This document shows, in pieces, positions 8,622 through 17,542 of a stretch of 64,000 bases of DNA. A model generated the notes under the pieces. That model searched no databases and was not told where the DNA came from. It saw nothing but the letters and a program-made list of their open reading frames with translations. The translations under genes and the position numbers were made by a program. Each line of letters begins with the position of its first letter. Within the stretch, counting starts at the first letter, position 1. The DNA is from DASWYT01 sp965246875 (GTDB taxonomy: Bacteria; Pseudomonadota; Alphaproteobacteria; Micavibrionales; SZUA-601): contig CBDFFU010000003.1 of the NCBI GenBank assembly GCA_965246875.1, positions 62,001-126,000 of the forward strand. The letters are read 5' to 3'.

Positions 8622-9833
8622 CTAAAAGGCAAACAATTCCGCGTCGGGATCATAACGCCCCATGATTTTGGCCGTGATAATCTCGGCGGCAATCGTTGAA
8701 AACGTAATCCCATTGCCACCATAGGCCATGGCACAATAGACATTTGGTTTGCCCGGCACCTGACCGATGGAGGGCAGGCCCGTTGTGCTGCCGCCAAACG
8801 ATCCCGACCATTGATGATCGACCGTAAAATCCAGATCCGGCAACAGCGCGCGTAATTTGCGTTCGATTGTTTTGGCTTTGCGTTCCAGCAAACTGTCGCG
8901 CGTCTTTGCGTCAGAAAATTCAGCGTCCTCACCACCACACACCAGGCGATTGTCAAATGTCATGCGGGCATAGAGATACGGATCCGCCGCCTGCCAGATA
9001 AACGGCAGGGTGTGTAGCACTTTTTTCGCGATCGGTTTGGTGGCAATGGCCCAGGTTGAGTTGATCGTATGCTGGCGCGTGTGAATGAATTTGGGAATTT
9101 CATAACCGGTGGCAAACACGACATGTTTGGCATCAATCACAATGCCGTCTTCCGTCACCGCCCGCAGATGCCGGCCATGTGTTTTCACGTCGTCGATTTG
9201 CACAGGTGTGTAAATCCTGGCACCCTGGCTGCAGGCCGCTTTTAAGAAACCACCCGCCAGTTGCACCGGATTCACCGCAACATTATCCCACGATAAAATG
9301 CCGGCTTTGGCACTGACACCAAAACGTGTGCGCAACTCGCTTTGTCCCAGCATTTCACCACGCAGGCCGATCTCATTTCGTGCCGCACATTCTCGTGCCA
9401 AACTATCCGGGTTTAACGTGTTGCCACTAAGATATAGTGTGTCGCGCCGTTCGTAGGCGCAATCGATGTTCAGCTCGCGAATTTTACAGGCCAAGGCTTC
9501 AACCGCCAGTTTCGACCGGCGCCACGCGGCAATTGCTTTTTCACGCCCGATTTTTTCGATCAGATGAATGAGCGGTACGTCGATCTCATACTGTAACAGT
9601 GCTGTTGAGGCCGATGTCGAACCGGACAGCGGCTTGCGACGATCCACAATAACGACCTTCAATCCGGCATCACTCAAGCCGTGCGCAATCATGGCGCCAC
9701 TGATCCCGGCACCAATAATCAGCACGTCAGTTTTGATATTTTGTGTCAAAGCCGCAGTTTCTAATCGCGGCTCAGTGTACGCTTGCCACACTGCATTACC
9801 GGCATGGAGTTTTTGGGGCTTCGTAATCATCAT
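8622..9833 (-). CDS. FAD-dependent oxidoreductase, DAO family
   Basis: Flavoprotein of about 403 residues in the D-amino-acid-oxidase/glycine-oxidase fold (PF01266), near PuuB/OrdL-type amine oxidases. The N-terminal dinucleotide-binding motif is VLIIGAGISGAMIAHGL. A second FAD contact, ATGYEIPKF, lies mid-protein, and the C-terminal QWSGSFGGSTTGLPSIG and GGNGITFSTIAAEII are typical of the family. The chosen start at 9833 follows a CGAG site; an ATG one codon later is equally possible. It probably oxidises an amine or amino acid, but the substrate cannot be read from the sequence. It is a monocistronic-looking gene. Confidence 0.85.
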   Translation of the reverse strand: MMITKPQKLHAGNAVWQAYTEPRLETAALTQNIKTDVLIIGAGISGAMIAHGLSDAGLKVVIVDRRKPLSGSTSASTALLQYEIDVPLIHLIEKIGREKAIAAWRRSKLAVEALACKIRELNIDCAYERRDTLYLSGNTLNPDSLARECAARNEIGLRGEMLGQSELRTRFGVSAKAGILSWDNVAVNPVQLAGGFLKAACSQGARIYTPVQIDDVKTHGRHLRAVTEDGIVIDAKHVVFATGYEIPKFIHTRQHTINSTWAIATKPIAKKVLHTLPFIWQAADPYLYARMTFDNRLVCGGEDAEFSDAKTRDSLLERKAKTIERKLRALLPDLDFTVDHQWSGSFGGSTTGLPSIGQVPGKPNVYCAMAYGGNGITFSTIAAEIITAKIMGRYDPDAELFAF

Positions 9834-9898
9834 TAGCTCGTTTTTTGTTATTTTTTGAAAGGCGTAAATCAACGATCATTTATTTAAATTGCCTGAAA

Positions 9899-11659
9899 TC
9901 AAAAAACGATATGATTCGACCGATGGACACGCAAGACATCCATTTTGACGCCCGCCTCTTTGAACATCTGCAGCCAGTTAAATTGCGCCGGCTGAATGCG
10001 GTCGGTGGCCGATTTGACTTCGATAAATTGATAGTCATCGTCGCGCCACAAAAACAGATCCGGAAACCCACGGCAAAATGCACCGGGGTTGCGTGTCATC
10101 TGTTTTAGGATAGCGCCAACTCCTACTGCTGGCGCTCGGCTCAAAAGATGCCCCACTGTTTCCAATGTATCGACATGCCAGGCGATAAACGGATTGGTAA
10201 TCCCGTGTTTCTGGTCATGGCATTGTGCAATATGGGCCTGAACGCGATCTGCATCGTGTAACATCATCAAACGCTCATCGACACAGTCTACGCGCGCTGC
10301 AAAAAAATGGGGGGTGAACAAATCATGCGGATGGGTTTGCAACGGGTGATGAAACCCCCCTTGCTTGCCGTCGAAAATAATATCCCAAAACAGCAAGCCA
10401 AAGAGATTGCACCACAACCAGTTCTCACTGTGCACACCTTGCCAGTCTTGTGTTGCGTAATGCGCCAAAGCCGCCTGTTCGACCGTCTGCCCCTCCCAAT
10501 TCAGATAAACAATGGGATAATCCTGTAAAATATCGGTCGCCTGCGTGCGCCGTTTGCTGGTGGTGAGACGGTTATAAATTTGCCGTACGGCATAGTTTTC
10601 ATCGGCATCAACGGGCTCTGCCAGAATATTTTCGCATAAATTTACTGCTGCTGATCCATTTCCGATTTTGATCCATAGTTTAATCAACCGTTCGCGTGAT
10701 GGCGGCACGGGTGTTTGTGTGTAGATAGCAATAGCTTGATCAATCGCTTTGGCGCGTTCAAAAATGCGGCCCAGCCGGTGGCACAAACGGTCATAAACGG
10801 CATGTGCAGAGGGGTGTAGTTGCGACCGGCACAGGGCTTTGCCTTGCCACCAGATAAACAATTCGTCTGTATCCAAATCATCACGCACGTCGCGAAATTC
10901 GCTGTAGAGCATTTGCATGCGATAACAATCATCAGCCTGTGGGCGATCACGAAACAAGGGCCGCAGATCATCTGCATCGATAGCCTCCAGCGTGATATGC
11001 CCCAACGCCTGAATCACAAAATCACTGAGCGTGTCGGTGCGCTGGCCGAAGTACAAAAATTTCAGAAAATCCCATGGACTGTCGCACAGTTGGATCAACG
11101 CATGTTGGTGCAGCAAGGTCTGCCAGAACGCCGATGCACCCGGCCAATCGTTCAGCCAGTCACATAAATTTTGTTTTGTCGTTTGTTTCGGTACATCATG
11201 GACGCGCAAGGCCGCCTGCAACTCGCGATGCGTGAATAATTTGACCAGCGCGTCACAACAGGCTTTGTCTGGCGTTATAGGCGTAATCAAAGCTGCTCCC
11301 GTTAATTCCTGTATTGCGTCATCTAACCGGGTTGGATCGAAATAGGCTAACTTGCCAACACGAAAATACGGTCCCTTGCGATTGATAAGCCGCACATACA
11401 ACGTCAAAGCCTGTGGCGATAGCGCATTAATCTTGCCAATAAATCGCCGCTCCGCAAACGACAGCAGCAACCCATAACGGGCTGCGACGCCATGAATCAC
11501 CGTCCAGAAATGCTCCAGATAATAGCCATCATCCAGCGTTTTGCGCATGGTGACAGCCGGCAGATCATTTGACAGGATAGTAGCAGTATAAATCGGCGTT
11601 CTTTCAACAGTCAATAAGATACATGACACTGTTCGCACAGTATCAAACGGTCTTGGCAA
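9899..11659 (-). CDS. FAN1-like VRR-NUC domain nuclease
   Basis: Protein of up to 586 residues with a C-terminal VRR-NUC (PD-D/E-x-K) nuclease domain. GFPDLFLWRDDDYQFIEVKS supplies D534, E547 and K549 as catalytic residues. The long N-terminal part (LDDGYYLEHFWTVIHGV, then helical repeats) matches bacterial FAN1/KIAA1018 homologues, which cut 5' flaps and help repair interstrand crosslinks. The true start is uncertain: family alignments would begin near MRKTLDDGYYLEHF (11548), and no site has a convincing ribosome signal. The gene stands alone with no helicase or SOS box visible. Role in crosslink repair is known for the family and not shown here. Confidence 0.8.
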   Translation of the reverse strand: MPRPFDTVRTVSCILLTVERTPIYTATILSNDLPAVTMRKTLDDGYYLEHFWTVIHGVAARYGLLLSFAERRFIGKINALSPQALTLYVRLINRKGPYFRVGKLAYFDPTRLDDAIQELTGAALITPITPDKACCDALVKLFTHRELQAALRVHDVPKQTTKQNLCDWLNDWPGASAFWQTLLHQHALIQLCDSPWDFLKFLYFGQRTDTLSDFVIQALGHITLEAIDADDLRPLFRDRPQADDCYRMQMLYSEFRDVRDDLDTDELFIWWQGKALCRSQLHPSAHAVYDRLCHRLGRIFERAKAIDQAIAIYTQTPVPPSRERLIKLWIKIGNGSAAVNLCENILAEPVDADENYAVRQIYNRLTTSKRRTQATDILQDYPIVYLNWEGQTVEQAALAHYATQDWQGVHSENWLWCNLFGLLFWDIIFDGKQGGFHHPLQTHPHDLFTPHFFAARVDCVDERLMMLHDADRVQAHIAQCHDQKHGITNPFIAWHVDTLETVGHLLSRAPAVGVGAILKQMTRNPGAFCRGFPDLFLWRDDDYQFIEVKSATDRIQPAQFNWLQMFKEAGVKMDVLRVHRSNHIVF

Positions 11660-11716
11660 CGTAAAAGGGATTTTATTGTTACATTAACTGTAACGACGGC
11701 GGATTGATTTGGCAAT

Positions 11717-12982
11717 TTATTTTTGCGCTGGCAATCCGTTGTCATGCCATACCATGGCCAGATAAATAATCGTTTCCGCGGCTTTTGCCATGTCGGAACT
11801 GCCAACCCATTCCAATTTGCTGTGAAAGTTCTGCATGCCGGTAAACAGGTTGGGGCATGGCATGCCCATAAAACTCAAACGGCTGCCATCGGTGCCGCCG
11901 CGAATGAGATGTTTGTTTGGTATTATATCTGCACGGCTCATAGCCTCTTCAGCATACGCCGTCACAAACGGATAATTCTGCACGATATCGTACATGTTGC
12001 GGTATTGCTCTTTGACCATGTAAGTTAATGATGTACCCGGATAGCGTGCGACAACATCGTCTGCCAATGTTTTTAAACGTGCATGATGATTAGCCAAAGC
12101 CGCTGTATCGAAATCACGCACGATAAAATCAATCGTCGCCTGTTCGGCAATCCCGCCAATTGCGATGGGATGCACAAACCCTTGCCGCCCGTCTGTGGTT
12201 TCCGGTGACCAGTCATCACTGGGTAAAGCGGCCAGGATGGCGCCGGCAATTTTCAACGCATTGACCAGCTTGCCTTTGGCATAGCCAGGATGCGTAATGA
12301 TGCCGTCGATTGTGAGTGTTGCACCGTCGGCGCTAAAGCTTTCATCTTCCAGACTGCCCAATTTGCCGCCATCCAGCGTATAGCCAAATTTCGCGCCGAC
12401 TTTGTCCATGTCGATATTGGCCGTGCCTTTGCCCACCTCTTCATCAGGCGTGAAGACAATTTTGAGATCGCCATGCTTGATATCGGGATGTTGCGTCAAG
12501 TAGCCCACCGCCGCCATGATCGCCGCCACCCCGGCTTTGTCATCCGCGCCAAGCAAGGTCAAACCGCTGGCGGTTATCACGCCGTGACCGATATGATTGG
12601 CTAAATACGGGTTATCACTCACCCGCAGGATTTGCGTCGGATCGTCCGGCAGCACGATATCACGCCCGTCATAATTTTGATGATAAATCGGTTTCACATC
12701 CGTGCCCGAACAATCGGGTGCTGTATCGACATGCGCACAAAAACAAACGGCTGGTACATTTGCCTTATCACTATTCCCTGGCAACGTCGCATACACATAA
12801 CCGAATGCGTCGAGTTCCACAGCCGTCACGCCCATCGCCGTCAGTTCGTCAACCAGCAAACGGCTGAGGTCTTTTTGTTTTTTCGTCGTCGGCGATGCAT
12901 TGCTCTCCCGGTCGGACTGCGTATCGATCCGCACATAGCGCATAAACCGTTCGGTGATGGCGTTGGGAGAGATGGTGATCAT
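11717..12982 (-). CDS. pepT: Peptidase T (tripeptide aminopeptidase)
   Basis: Cytoplasmic M20 metallopeptidase that removes the N-terminal residue of tripeptides. Over 421 residues it shows the dinuclear zinc site motifs: AHVDTAP (H84, D86), GADDKAG (bridging D147) and TPDEEVGKGT (catalytic E181 with ligand E182). RGGTDGSRLSFMGMPCPN near the C-terminus is the PepT hallmark. The start at 12982 is preceded by AAAGGACA at good spacing; a frame extension upstream to 13042 has no support. Length matches E. coli PepT. It is transcribed away from the 13.1-kb unit. Confidence 0.95.
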   Translation of the reverse strand: MITISPNAITERFMRYVRIDTQSDRESNASPTTKKQKDLSRLLVDELTAMGVTAVELDAFGYVYATLPGNSDKANVPAVCFCAHVDTAPDCSGTDVKPIYHQNYDGRDIVLPDDPTQILRVSDNPYLANHIGHGVITASGLTLLGADDKAGVAAIMAAVGYLTQHPDIKHGDLKIVFTPDEEVGKGTANIDMDKVGAKFGYTLDGGKLGSLEDESFSADGATLTIDGIITHPGYAKGKLVNALKIAGAILAALPSDDWSPETTDGRQGFVHPIAIGGIAEQATIDFIVRDFDTAALANHHARLKTLADDVVARYPGTSLTYMVKEQYRNMYDIVQNYPFVTAYAEEAMSRADIIPNKHLIRGGTDGSRLSFMGMPCPNLFTGMQNFHSKLEWVGSSDMAKAAETIIYLAMVWHDNGLPAQK

Positions 12983-13109
12983 ACAGCTGTCCTTTATCTT
13001 TGACCGTCTTATTATAAACACGGCAAGGGGAATGTGCCACAAATTGGGATTTCATATTTTAAAAGAGCTTGATTTAAAGCATAATTATATAAAACAAATG
13101 ACTTTTATG

Positions 13110-13138
13110 TTGACATATTGTTAACAATATATTATGGT
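13110..13138 (+). promoter_or_regulatory. Promoter with 16-bp palindromic operator
   Basis: TTGACA at 13110-13115 is followed by the perfect palindrome ATATTGTTAACAATAT (13115-13130) and a weak -10 (TATGGT, 13133-13138). A symmetric site filling the spacer is what a dimeric repressor would occupy. It drives the two-gene unit starting at 13173. Confidence 0.5.
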
Positions 13139-13172
13139 GTTATCAACAATTGACGAATCACGGAGTTTTTAC

Positions 13173-14378
13173 ATGGCTAAGGGTTACTCGACCGATAAAA
13201 AATTTTATAACACGCAAGAGGCTGTGAGCAAGCTGCCATCTTACCGGGATTTGGACGAAAGCAATTTGATCAGACAACAAGTCGATCTCCTCCTGGCAAA
13301 TCTTGATTATACCAACATTGAAAATATTCGCCAATTTGGCAATGACGGAACAAACCCATTGATTCAAGAGATCACCGACAGCTATGAGAGTCCGCATTTT
13401 ACGGACCATGTGTCTGCCAGCATTATCAAAATCGTTGGTCACAAAATTCAGCAAGTAGCAACCACCAAGCTGGAACACAGTTTAACTAAAATTGACGTCA
13501 AGGCCGGAGAGGCTTATCGTACGACGGAAGGATTTATCGGAAAGACATGGGCCAGACTTTTCAACAAGGAAACGCCTGCTCAGACAAGAGCGCGTGAAGC
13601 GCGTGAAAATTTGATCGATGTTTCGGTTGGCGTCAGCGCCAATGAAGCCAAGCTGGATGCGACGATTGAAACTTCTGCCCATTTAAAAGATATTTTGGGT
13701 GAAAAATTTGGTGTCTACGATCAATTGAAAGCGCATCTTGTCACAGTGTGCATCGCGCTGGACGAGGGCAACAAACGCATGCACGAGGATACGGATTTTG
13801 TAAACGAAACGGATCCGCTTATTGTCAGTACGCACGAGTCCACTTTTGCGCAAAAGTTGGGCAATACTGTGGAAACGTTGATTGCCGCATCGACTAATCA
13901 AGTCAATGTATTTACGTCCATGCGCGTCGTCGGCGACACGCTTGATTATTTCCAACATCACCGTGACAGCGTGAAACCTATGAACACTGCTACATTAGGT
14001 GTAGCAAATACAGCTGTTGAAATGACTCAACTTGTCGCTTTGCGCCGCAAAGCTCAGGACAACCAAATTAATATGCTAGAGGCAACGACTGATGTCGTCG
14101 GCGCTTCGGTGGCGCTGATCACTGAAAGCAGCTCCCCTCAGACCTTGCTGGACCGGGCAGAACGTTACAATCAGGTCTCACAAGGCGCGAACAAGCATAT
14201 TCACGATTTGTTCACAACCATGACGAATGCGCGCGCGGCCCTGACAGCCGGCACAGCTAAAATGCTAGCTGTCGCCAATAGCGAAAATGCAGTTGGTGTG
14301 ACAGCATTGCTCCCTGCCAATGGACAGACACCACAGACCGTTCGCCAAGAACAGCCAAAACAACTGAATAACGGTTGA
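13173..14378 (+). CDS. Helical protein, weakly TelA-like (toxic anion resistance)
   Basis: Mostly alpha-helical cytoplasmic protein of 401 residues with no signal peptide or membrane segment. The start MAKGYSTDKKF is supported by CACGGAG seven bases upstream; an earlier ATG at 13134 lies in the promoter. The layout (an early IRQFGNDG, a long helical core, and a Q/N-rich ALRRKAQDNQINMLEAT segment) recalls the TelA/KlaA family PF05816, but the match is by eye and weak. The last 30 residues are a flexible Q-, P- and N-rich tail. The partner gene follows after seven bases, so the two probably act together. Confidence 0.4.
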   Translation: MAKGYSTDKKFYNTQEAVSKLPSYRDLDESNLIRQQVDLLLANLDYTNIENIRQFGNDGTNPLIQEITDSYESPHFTDHVSASIIKIVGHKIQQVATTKLEHSLTKIDVKAGEAYRTTEGFIGKTWARLFNKETPAQTRAREARENLIDVSVGVSANEAKLDATIETSAHLKDILGEKFGVYDQLKAHLVTVCIALDEGNKRMHEDTDFVNETDPLIVSTHESTFAQKLGNTVETLIAASTNQVNVFTSMRVVGDTLDYFQHHRDSVKPMNTATLGVANTAVEMTQLVALRRKAQDNQINMLEATTDVVGASVALITESSSPQTLLDRAERYNQVSQGANKHIHDLFTTMTNARAALTAGTAKMLAVANSENAVGVTALLPANGQTPQTVRQEQPKQLNNG

Positions 14379-14385
14379 TTATACT

Positions 14386-15711
14386 ATGAATTGGAAATTT
14401 TGGCAGAAAACCGGATTTGATCTTCCGCCGGGCAAAACGGATGAAGCCGTTTCAAATCCTACGTTGGACAGCGTTCAGCCGCAATTCACAACCTATTGTT
14501 TCGGTTCGCAATTTGCGATGGGTGGCGGCGCGTCACCGATCCAATATCGCCGTTACATTGAAGCTGATTTAGAAGGTTGGCGCTATGTCGAACTTGAAAC
14601 GCGCCCAAATACGCAGATCGAAGACGATTTGGACAGCCATTTCAAACCTGTGACGAGTTATACCGTCTTGGCGGAAAACTTATCATTTGGCATGGCGATC
14701 CAGAAGTTGCATGAGTTTGAAGTCGGTAATCAGACTCTTAAAAACCAGACTGAAAATGATACGGAAAGCCGCTTTCCACCTCATCTGCAATATCGCAACG
14801 CAGCACTGCGCGAAGGATTGCTGTTTGACACACAACACCGTCTGCACGGATCGAAAGACGGGCGGCCTGTATTGTTTCACGCTGATGCGCGTTTCTTAGA
14901 TAGTGATATCGCGACACTGGCCAAATTGCATTACGAGCCGGATGAAAACGATCTTTTAAGATTGATTGAAGCAACTAGCTCCATGCAAGCGCTAGAAAAA
15001 ATGATCGAATTCCGGCTGGGACAAGAAGAACTACACAGTGCAGCATCTACCTTTAATTACATGATCGGGGATGACATGCGTCCTTTGGTTCATTGGCCAA
15101 GCTGTCGTCTGGAGTATGGTCTTCAAGTTGCAGAAGCTATTAAAAATCAAGCTCATAAAGAATCATCGCCATCTGTTTGTGACGAGATGAATCGAAGTGC
15201 ACAATTGATCGAATGGTTACCGCACGTGTTTTTTGTACGCAAGGGAATAGATAATCAAGATGATGGAAAAATAGATGCTGCACAACACGAAAAGATGACC
15301 GCCTTATTTAAAGCTTGGCAAGATAACCCTATTTTCACGCCAGAACTGAAAGAATATTTTACCCGTATTGTGTTGTATACCGATGTTGCGCAGGAGACCC
15401 ACCAGTATTTAAAAGGCATAGCGAAAAAATGGATCGCAAACATCACGGATCCTGCCACGGGATTAAAGCAAATGTTTCTCACTCAGGACGAAAACGGTAG
15501 CTATGTTAAAATGTTCCCACCCGCTGAAAATCCTGCATTCACCGCATTTCACGACAATACCGCATCAATGCTAAGGCCCCTGGACCTAACAATCGAACTC
15601 ATGTCTGGCCGGGAAAACGGTCTCCGCAACTCAGCAAGAGTAGCTGAAAACGTATCAAAATACATATATTATAAAAAAGGCAAAGACGCATCATTGCAAT
15701 CATTTCCTTAA
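14386..15711 (+). CDS. Unknown protein, partner of the 13.2-kb TelA-like gene
   Basis: Soluble-looking protein of 441 residues that I do not recognise. Features seen: an N-terminal FGSQFAMGGGASPIQYRRYIE stretch, many aromatic residues (GWRYVELETRP), an acidic middle, and a basic C-terminal tail (SKYIYYKKGKDA). There is no signal peptide, obvious membrane helix or nucleotide-binding motif. The start ATG is seven bases after the previous stop, and no independent promoter is visible, so it is the second gene of an operon governed by the palindromic promoter at 13110. Base composition becomes more AT-rich towards its 3' end. Confidence 0.6.
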   Translation: MNWKFWQKTGFDLPPGKTDEAVSNPTLDSVQPQFTTYCFGSQFAMGGGASPIQYRRYIEADLEGWRYVELETRPNTQIEDDLDSHFKPVTSYTVLAENLSFGMAIQKLHEFEVGNQTLKNQTENDTESRFPPHLQYRNAALREGLLFDTQHRLHGSKDGRPVLFHADARFLDSDIATLAKLHYEPDENDLLRLIEATSSMQALEKMIEFRLGQEELHSAASTFNYMIGDDMRPLVHWPSCRLEYGLQVAEAIKNQAHKESSPSVCDEMNRSAQLIEWLPHVFFVRKGIDNQDDGKIDAAQHEKMTALFKAWQDNPIFTPELKEYFTRIVLYTDVAQETHQYLKGIAKKWIANITDPATGLKQMFLTQDENGSYVKMFPPAENPAFTAFHDNTASMLRPLDLTIELMSGRENGLRNSARVAENVSKYIYYKKGKDASLQSFP

Positions 15712-15739
15712 AAATATTTATATTGTTATTTCCTTTATA

Positions 15740-16171
15740 CTACACGCGGTCACGCTTCAGGATTTGCCGAACACGATAAGACAGATACAAGAAAATCAAA
15801 CCGACCGGAATAACGATGAGGCGAAAGCGGAAAACGTTGCCGTTAGCAATCTCGCGCGGGTTCATCCAGAAAATATACGTAAAGGAAATAAAGAACAGCC
15901 CGGCACCGGCGAAGAGGATGACCGCCATCCACAAACGCATGCGGCCCTCGGTCGTTTGGGCCAGCTCGCCTAGGAACACAGAAAGTTTGCGGCCCTTCAA
16001 CGCTTGGCGCAGGCTGAAAAAGGCGATGACGCCAAAGATCAAACGCCCGGCGTAAGTCGCCAGCCGTTGATCAAACAAAGCGACAACAAACACAATCGCA
16101 AAAATGACCAGCAGGATTTTGACTTCGGCTTTGAGGGGTGTGATGTATTTCGTGATAAAATCATTTGCCAT
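15740..16171 (-). CDS. Small integral membrane protein, four helices
   Basis: Protein of about 143 residues with four predicted membrane segments: VKILLVIFAIVFVVALF, YAGRLIFGVIAFFSL, LWMAVILFAGAGLFFISFTYIFW and LIVIPVGLIFLYLSY. The termini are charged, and the C-terminus RQILKRDRV is basic. The family is not recognised. The start MANDFITKY at 16171 is preferred over an upstream extension, though the ribosome site is poor. It is the last host gene before the left end of the integrated element and, like the split tRNA and mdh, lies on the reverse strand. Confidence 0.55.
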   Translation of the reverse strand: MANDFITKYITPLKAEVKILLVIFAIVFVVALFDQRLATYAGRLIFGVIAFFSLRQALKGRKLSVFLGELAQTTEGRMRLWMAVILFAGAGLFFISFTYIFWMNPREIANGNVFRFRLIVIPVGLIFLYLSYRVRQILKRDRV

Positions 16172-16225
16172 GACGCTTGACCGTTTTCGTTGGTGTGATG
16201 ATCCAGCCAAGGCGTGTCAGAAAAG

Positions 16226-16273
16226 TGGTGGATCGTACAAGATTTGAACTTGTGACCTCTCCCATGTCAAGGG
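16226..16273 (-). pseudogene. 3' half of split tRNA-Val(GAC)
   Basis: On the reverse strand this reads from mid anticodon stem to CCA: the anticodon loop TTGACAT, 3' stem GGGAG, variable AGGTC, T-arm ACAAG-TTCAAAT-CTTGT, acceptor ACGATCC, discriminator A and CCA. Joined to the 5' half at 28123-28164 it makes a perfect 75-base tRNA-Val(GAC), with acceptor GGATCGT/ACGATCC and D-stem GCGC/GCGC. The sequence upstream of this half does not fold into a D-arm, so the fragment alone is non-functional. It marks the left boundary of the integrated element. Confidence 0.93.
16259..16273. repeat. Left attachment core
   Basis: A 15-base direct repeat, CTCCCATGTCAAGGG, identical to 28123-28137. It corresponds to the anticodon stem-loop of tRNA-Val(GAC) on the reverse strand, a usual crossover site for tyrosine integrases. 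Confidence 0.85.
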
Positions 16274-16334
16274 GACAGAATTCCTATAAATGTATATAAA
16301 TAACTGATAATGAATTGATATTTTGACGTAAAAC

Positions 16335-16366
16335 TTGCACAAAATATTTCTGCACGTTTCCTGCAC
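16335..16366. repeat. Putative integrase arm-binding repeats, left end
   Basis: Three short direct repeats TTGCAC/CTGCAC/CTGCAC start at 16335, 16350 and 16361. Related repeats at about 11-base spacing occur at 27859-27886 near the integrase start. Similar motifs at both ends, about one helical turn apart, suggest arm-type sites for the integrase. This is inference from pattern only. Confidence 0.4.
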
Positions 16367-16448
16367 ATATCAGATCGCCATCATATGCAATTAATTGTTG
16401 CGTATTGTCGCTTTTTGTTGTATACTGATAGTGTATCAGGAGAACAGC

Positions 16449-16670
16449 ATGCCCACAACTGTCAGATTATCTGATCATCTTGTCCAAGACGCCAAGACCC
16501 TTGCGGCTGTTCAAAAACGCTCTGTGCCGAAACAGATCGAATATTATTACATGCTTGGCAAGATGTCTGAAGACAATCCTGATCTGCCAATGTCATTTAT
16601 CAAAGATGCGCTTGAAGCCCAAGCCGAGATCGCCAACGGCCAAGTGACACCGTTTGTCTTTGAAGACTAA
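16449..16670 (+). CDS. ParD-like antitoxin
   Basis: Antitoxin of 73 residues of the ParD-like type (PF11903-like). It starts MPTTVRLSDHLVQDAKTLAA, a ribbon-helix-helix DNA-binding start, and continues with a helical toxin-binding part. AGGAGAA lies at good spacing before the ATG; an upstream frame extension to 16395 has none. The toxin gene follows after two bases. It should bind and neutralise the RelE/ParE-type toxin and repress the shared promoter, whose region contains GTATACTGATAGTGTATC. Because the toxin is disrupted, the antitoxin is now an orphan. Confidence 0.8.
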   Translation: MPTTVRLSDHLVQDAKTLAAVQKRSVPKQIEYYYMLGKMSEDNPDLPMSFIKDALEAQAEIANGQVTPFVFED

Positions 16671-16838
16671 CGATGCAAGTCATTCAAGCGAATAAGTTTA
16701 AAAAAACCTACAAGAAACTGCATGCCAATCAACGCGCTCAAATCAACGATGCGTTGAAGAAGATCATCGCCAACCCGTTGCTTGGCGAGCAAAAGAAAGG
16801 CGATCTGGCGTGGCTGCGTGTTCATAAATTTAATATTA

Positions 16839-17542
16839 GGGGCTGGTATAGATTAGCTGAGTTTAGCCCATAGCTTGAGAGTTGTCAGCTGGCTTTTGGG
16901 TGAGCCGTAATTGAAGCGGAAGACACATTCCTGAAGGAAGTAAGCGAAGTTCTGTTTCGGGATGCCGTTGTATTTGCGCAAAACTCGTTTTGATTGATTC
17001 CAGAAGTTTTCAATCCCATTGATGTGATTAGTTTTATCAGCGAACAGTTCGCTGTGATTGATGCGATAATGTTTAAACTCAGAGACATCTAGCACGTTAT
17101 ACGAACGATAGCTGTCCGTGTAGACGATGCTATCAGGCTGGATTTTACGGCGTATAACCGGCATGAGCGTCCGGCTTTTTGTATCGTCGACCATGGCGGC
17201 ATAGACTTTACCACCCCGCTTGAGCAGGCCGAAAACAGGAACCTTGCCGGCAGCACCTCGGCCTCGCTTGCCCTTTCGGACACCGCCAAAGTAACTCTCG
17301 TCAAGCTCAATCTCGCCGTCGAATGGCTCTTCATCGATCATTTTATCGCTGATCAGGACACGCAATTTATGATAAAACAAGTGGGCCGTATGATAGTTGA
17401 TACCGACCAGATCAGCAGCTGTTCGGGCCGTTACCTGGCCGACGAACATCTCCAGCAGCTTTAACTGAATTTTATGCGATAATTTACAACGATTTAATCC
17501 CATCACACCAGCATAAATTAGATCCTAATCTATACCAGCCCC
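16839..17542. mobile_element. IS1595-family insertion sequence (704 bp)
   Basis: The ends carry perfect 18-base terminal inverted repeats GGGGCTGGTATAGATTAG (16839-16856 and, inverted, 17525-17542). Flanks TAATATTA and TAAAATTA (16831-16838 and 17543-17550) are a near-perfect 8-base target duplication with one mismatch, the length expected for IS1595. A single transposase gene fills it on the reverse strand. It inserted into the toxin gene. Confidence 0.93.
16853..17506 (-). CDS. IS1595-family (ISXO2-like) transposase
   Basis: Transposase of 217 residues with the ISXO2-like DDE domain (PF12762). Catalytic positions are visible as ELDESYFGG (D69), VYTDSYRSY (D131) and NHINGIENFW (the N/E-containing third motif near residues 160-168). 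A helix-turn-helix segment, TARTAADLVGINYHTAHL, lies near the N-terminus; the zinc-ribbon of longer family members is absent, as in the short IS1595 subgroups. The reading frame is intact, and with perfect terminal repeats the element may still be mobile. The stop lies inside the left terminal repeat. Confidence 0.92.
   Translation of the reverse strand: MMGLNRCKLSHKIQLKLLEMFVGQVTARTAADLVGINYHTAHLFYHKLRVLISDKMIDEEPFDGEIELDESYFGGVRKGKRGRGAAGKVPVFGLLKRGGKVYAAMVDDTKSRTLMPVIRRKIQPDSIVYTDSYRSYNVLDVSEFKHYRINHSELFADKTNHINGIENFWNQSKRVLRKYNGIPKQNFAYFLQECVFRFNYGSPKSQLTTLKLWAKLS

Noticed and set aside
16226..16273. Functional tRNA at the left end of the element
   Set aside because: Only the anticodon loop to CCA is present; the upstream sequence gives no D-arm or 5' acceptor.
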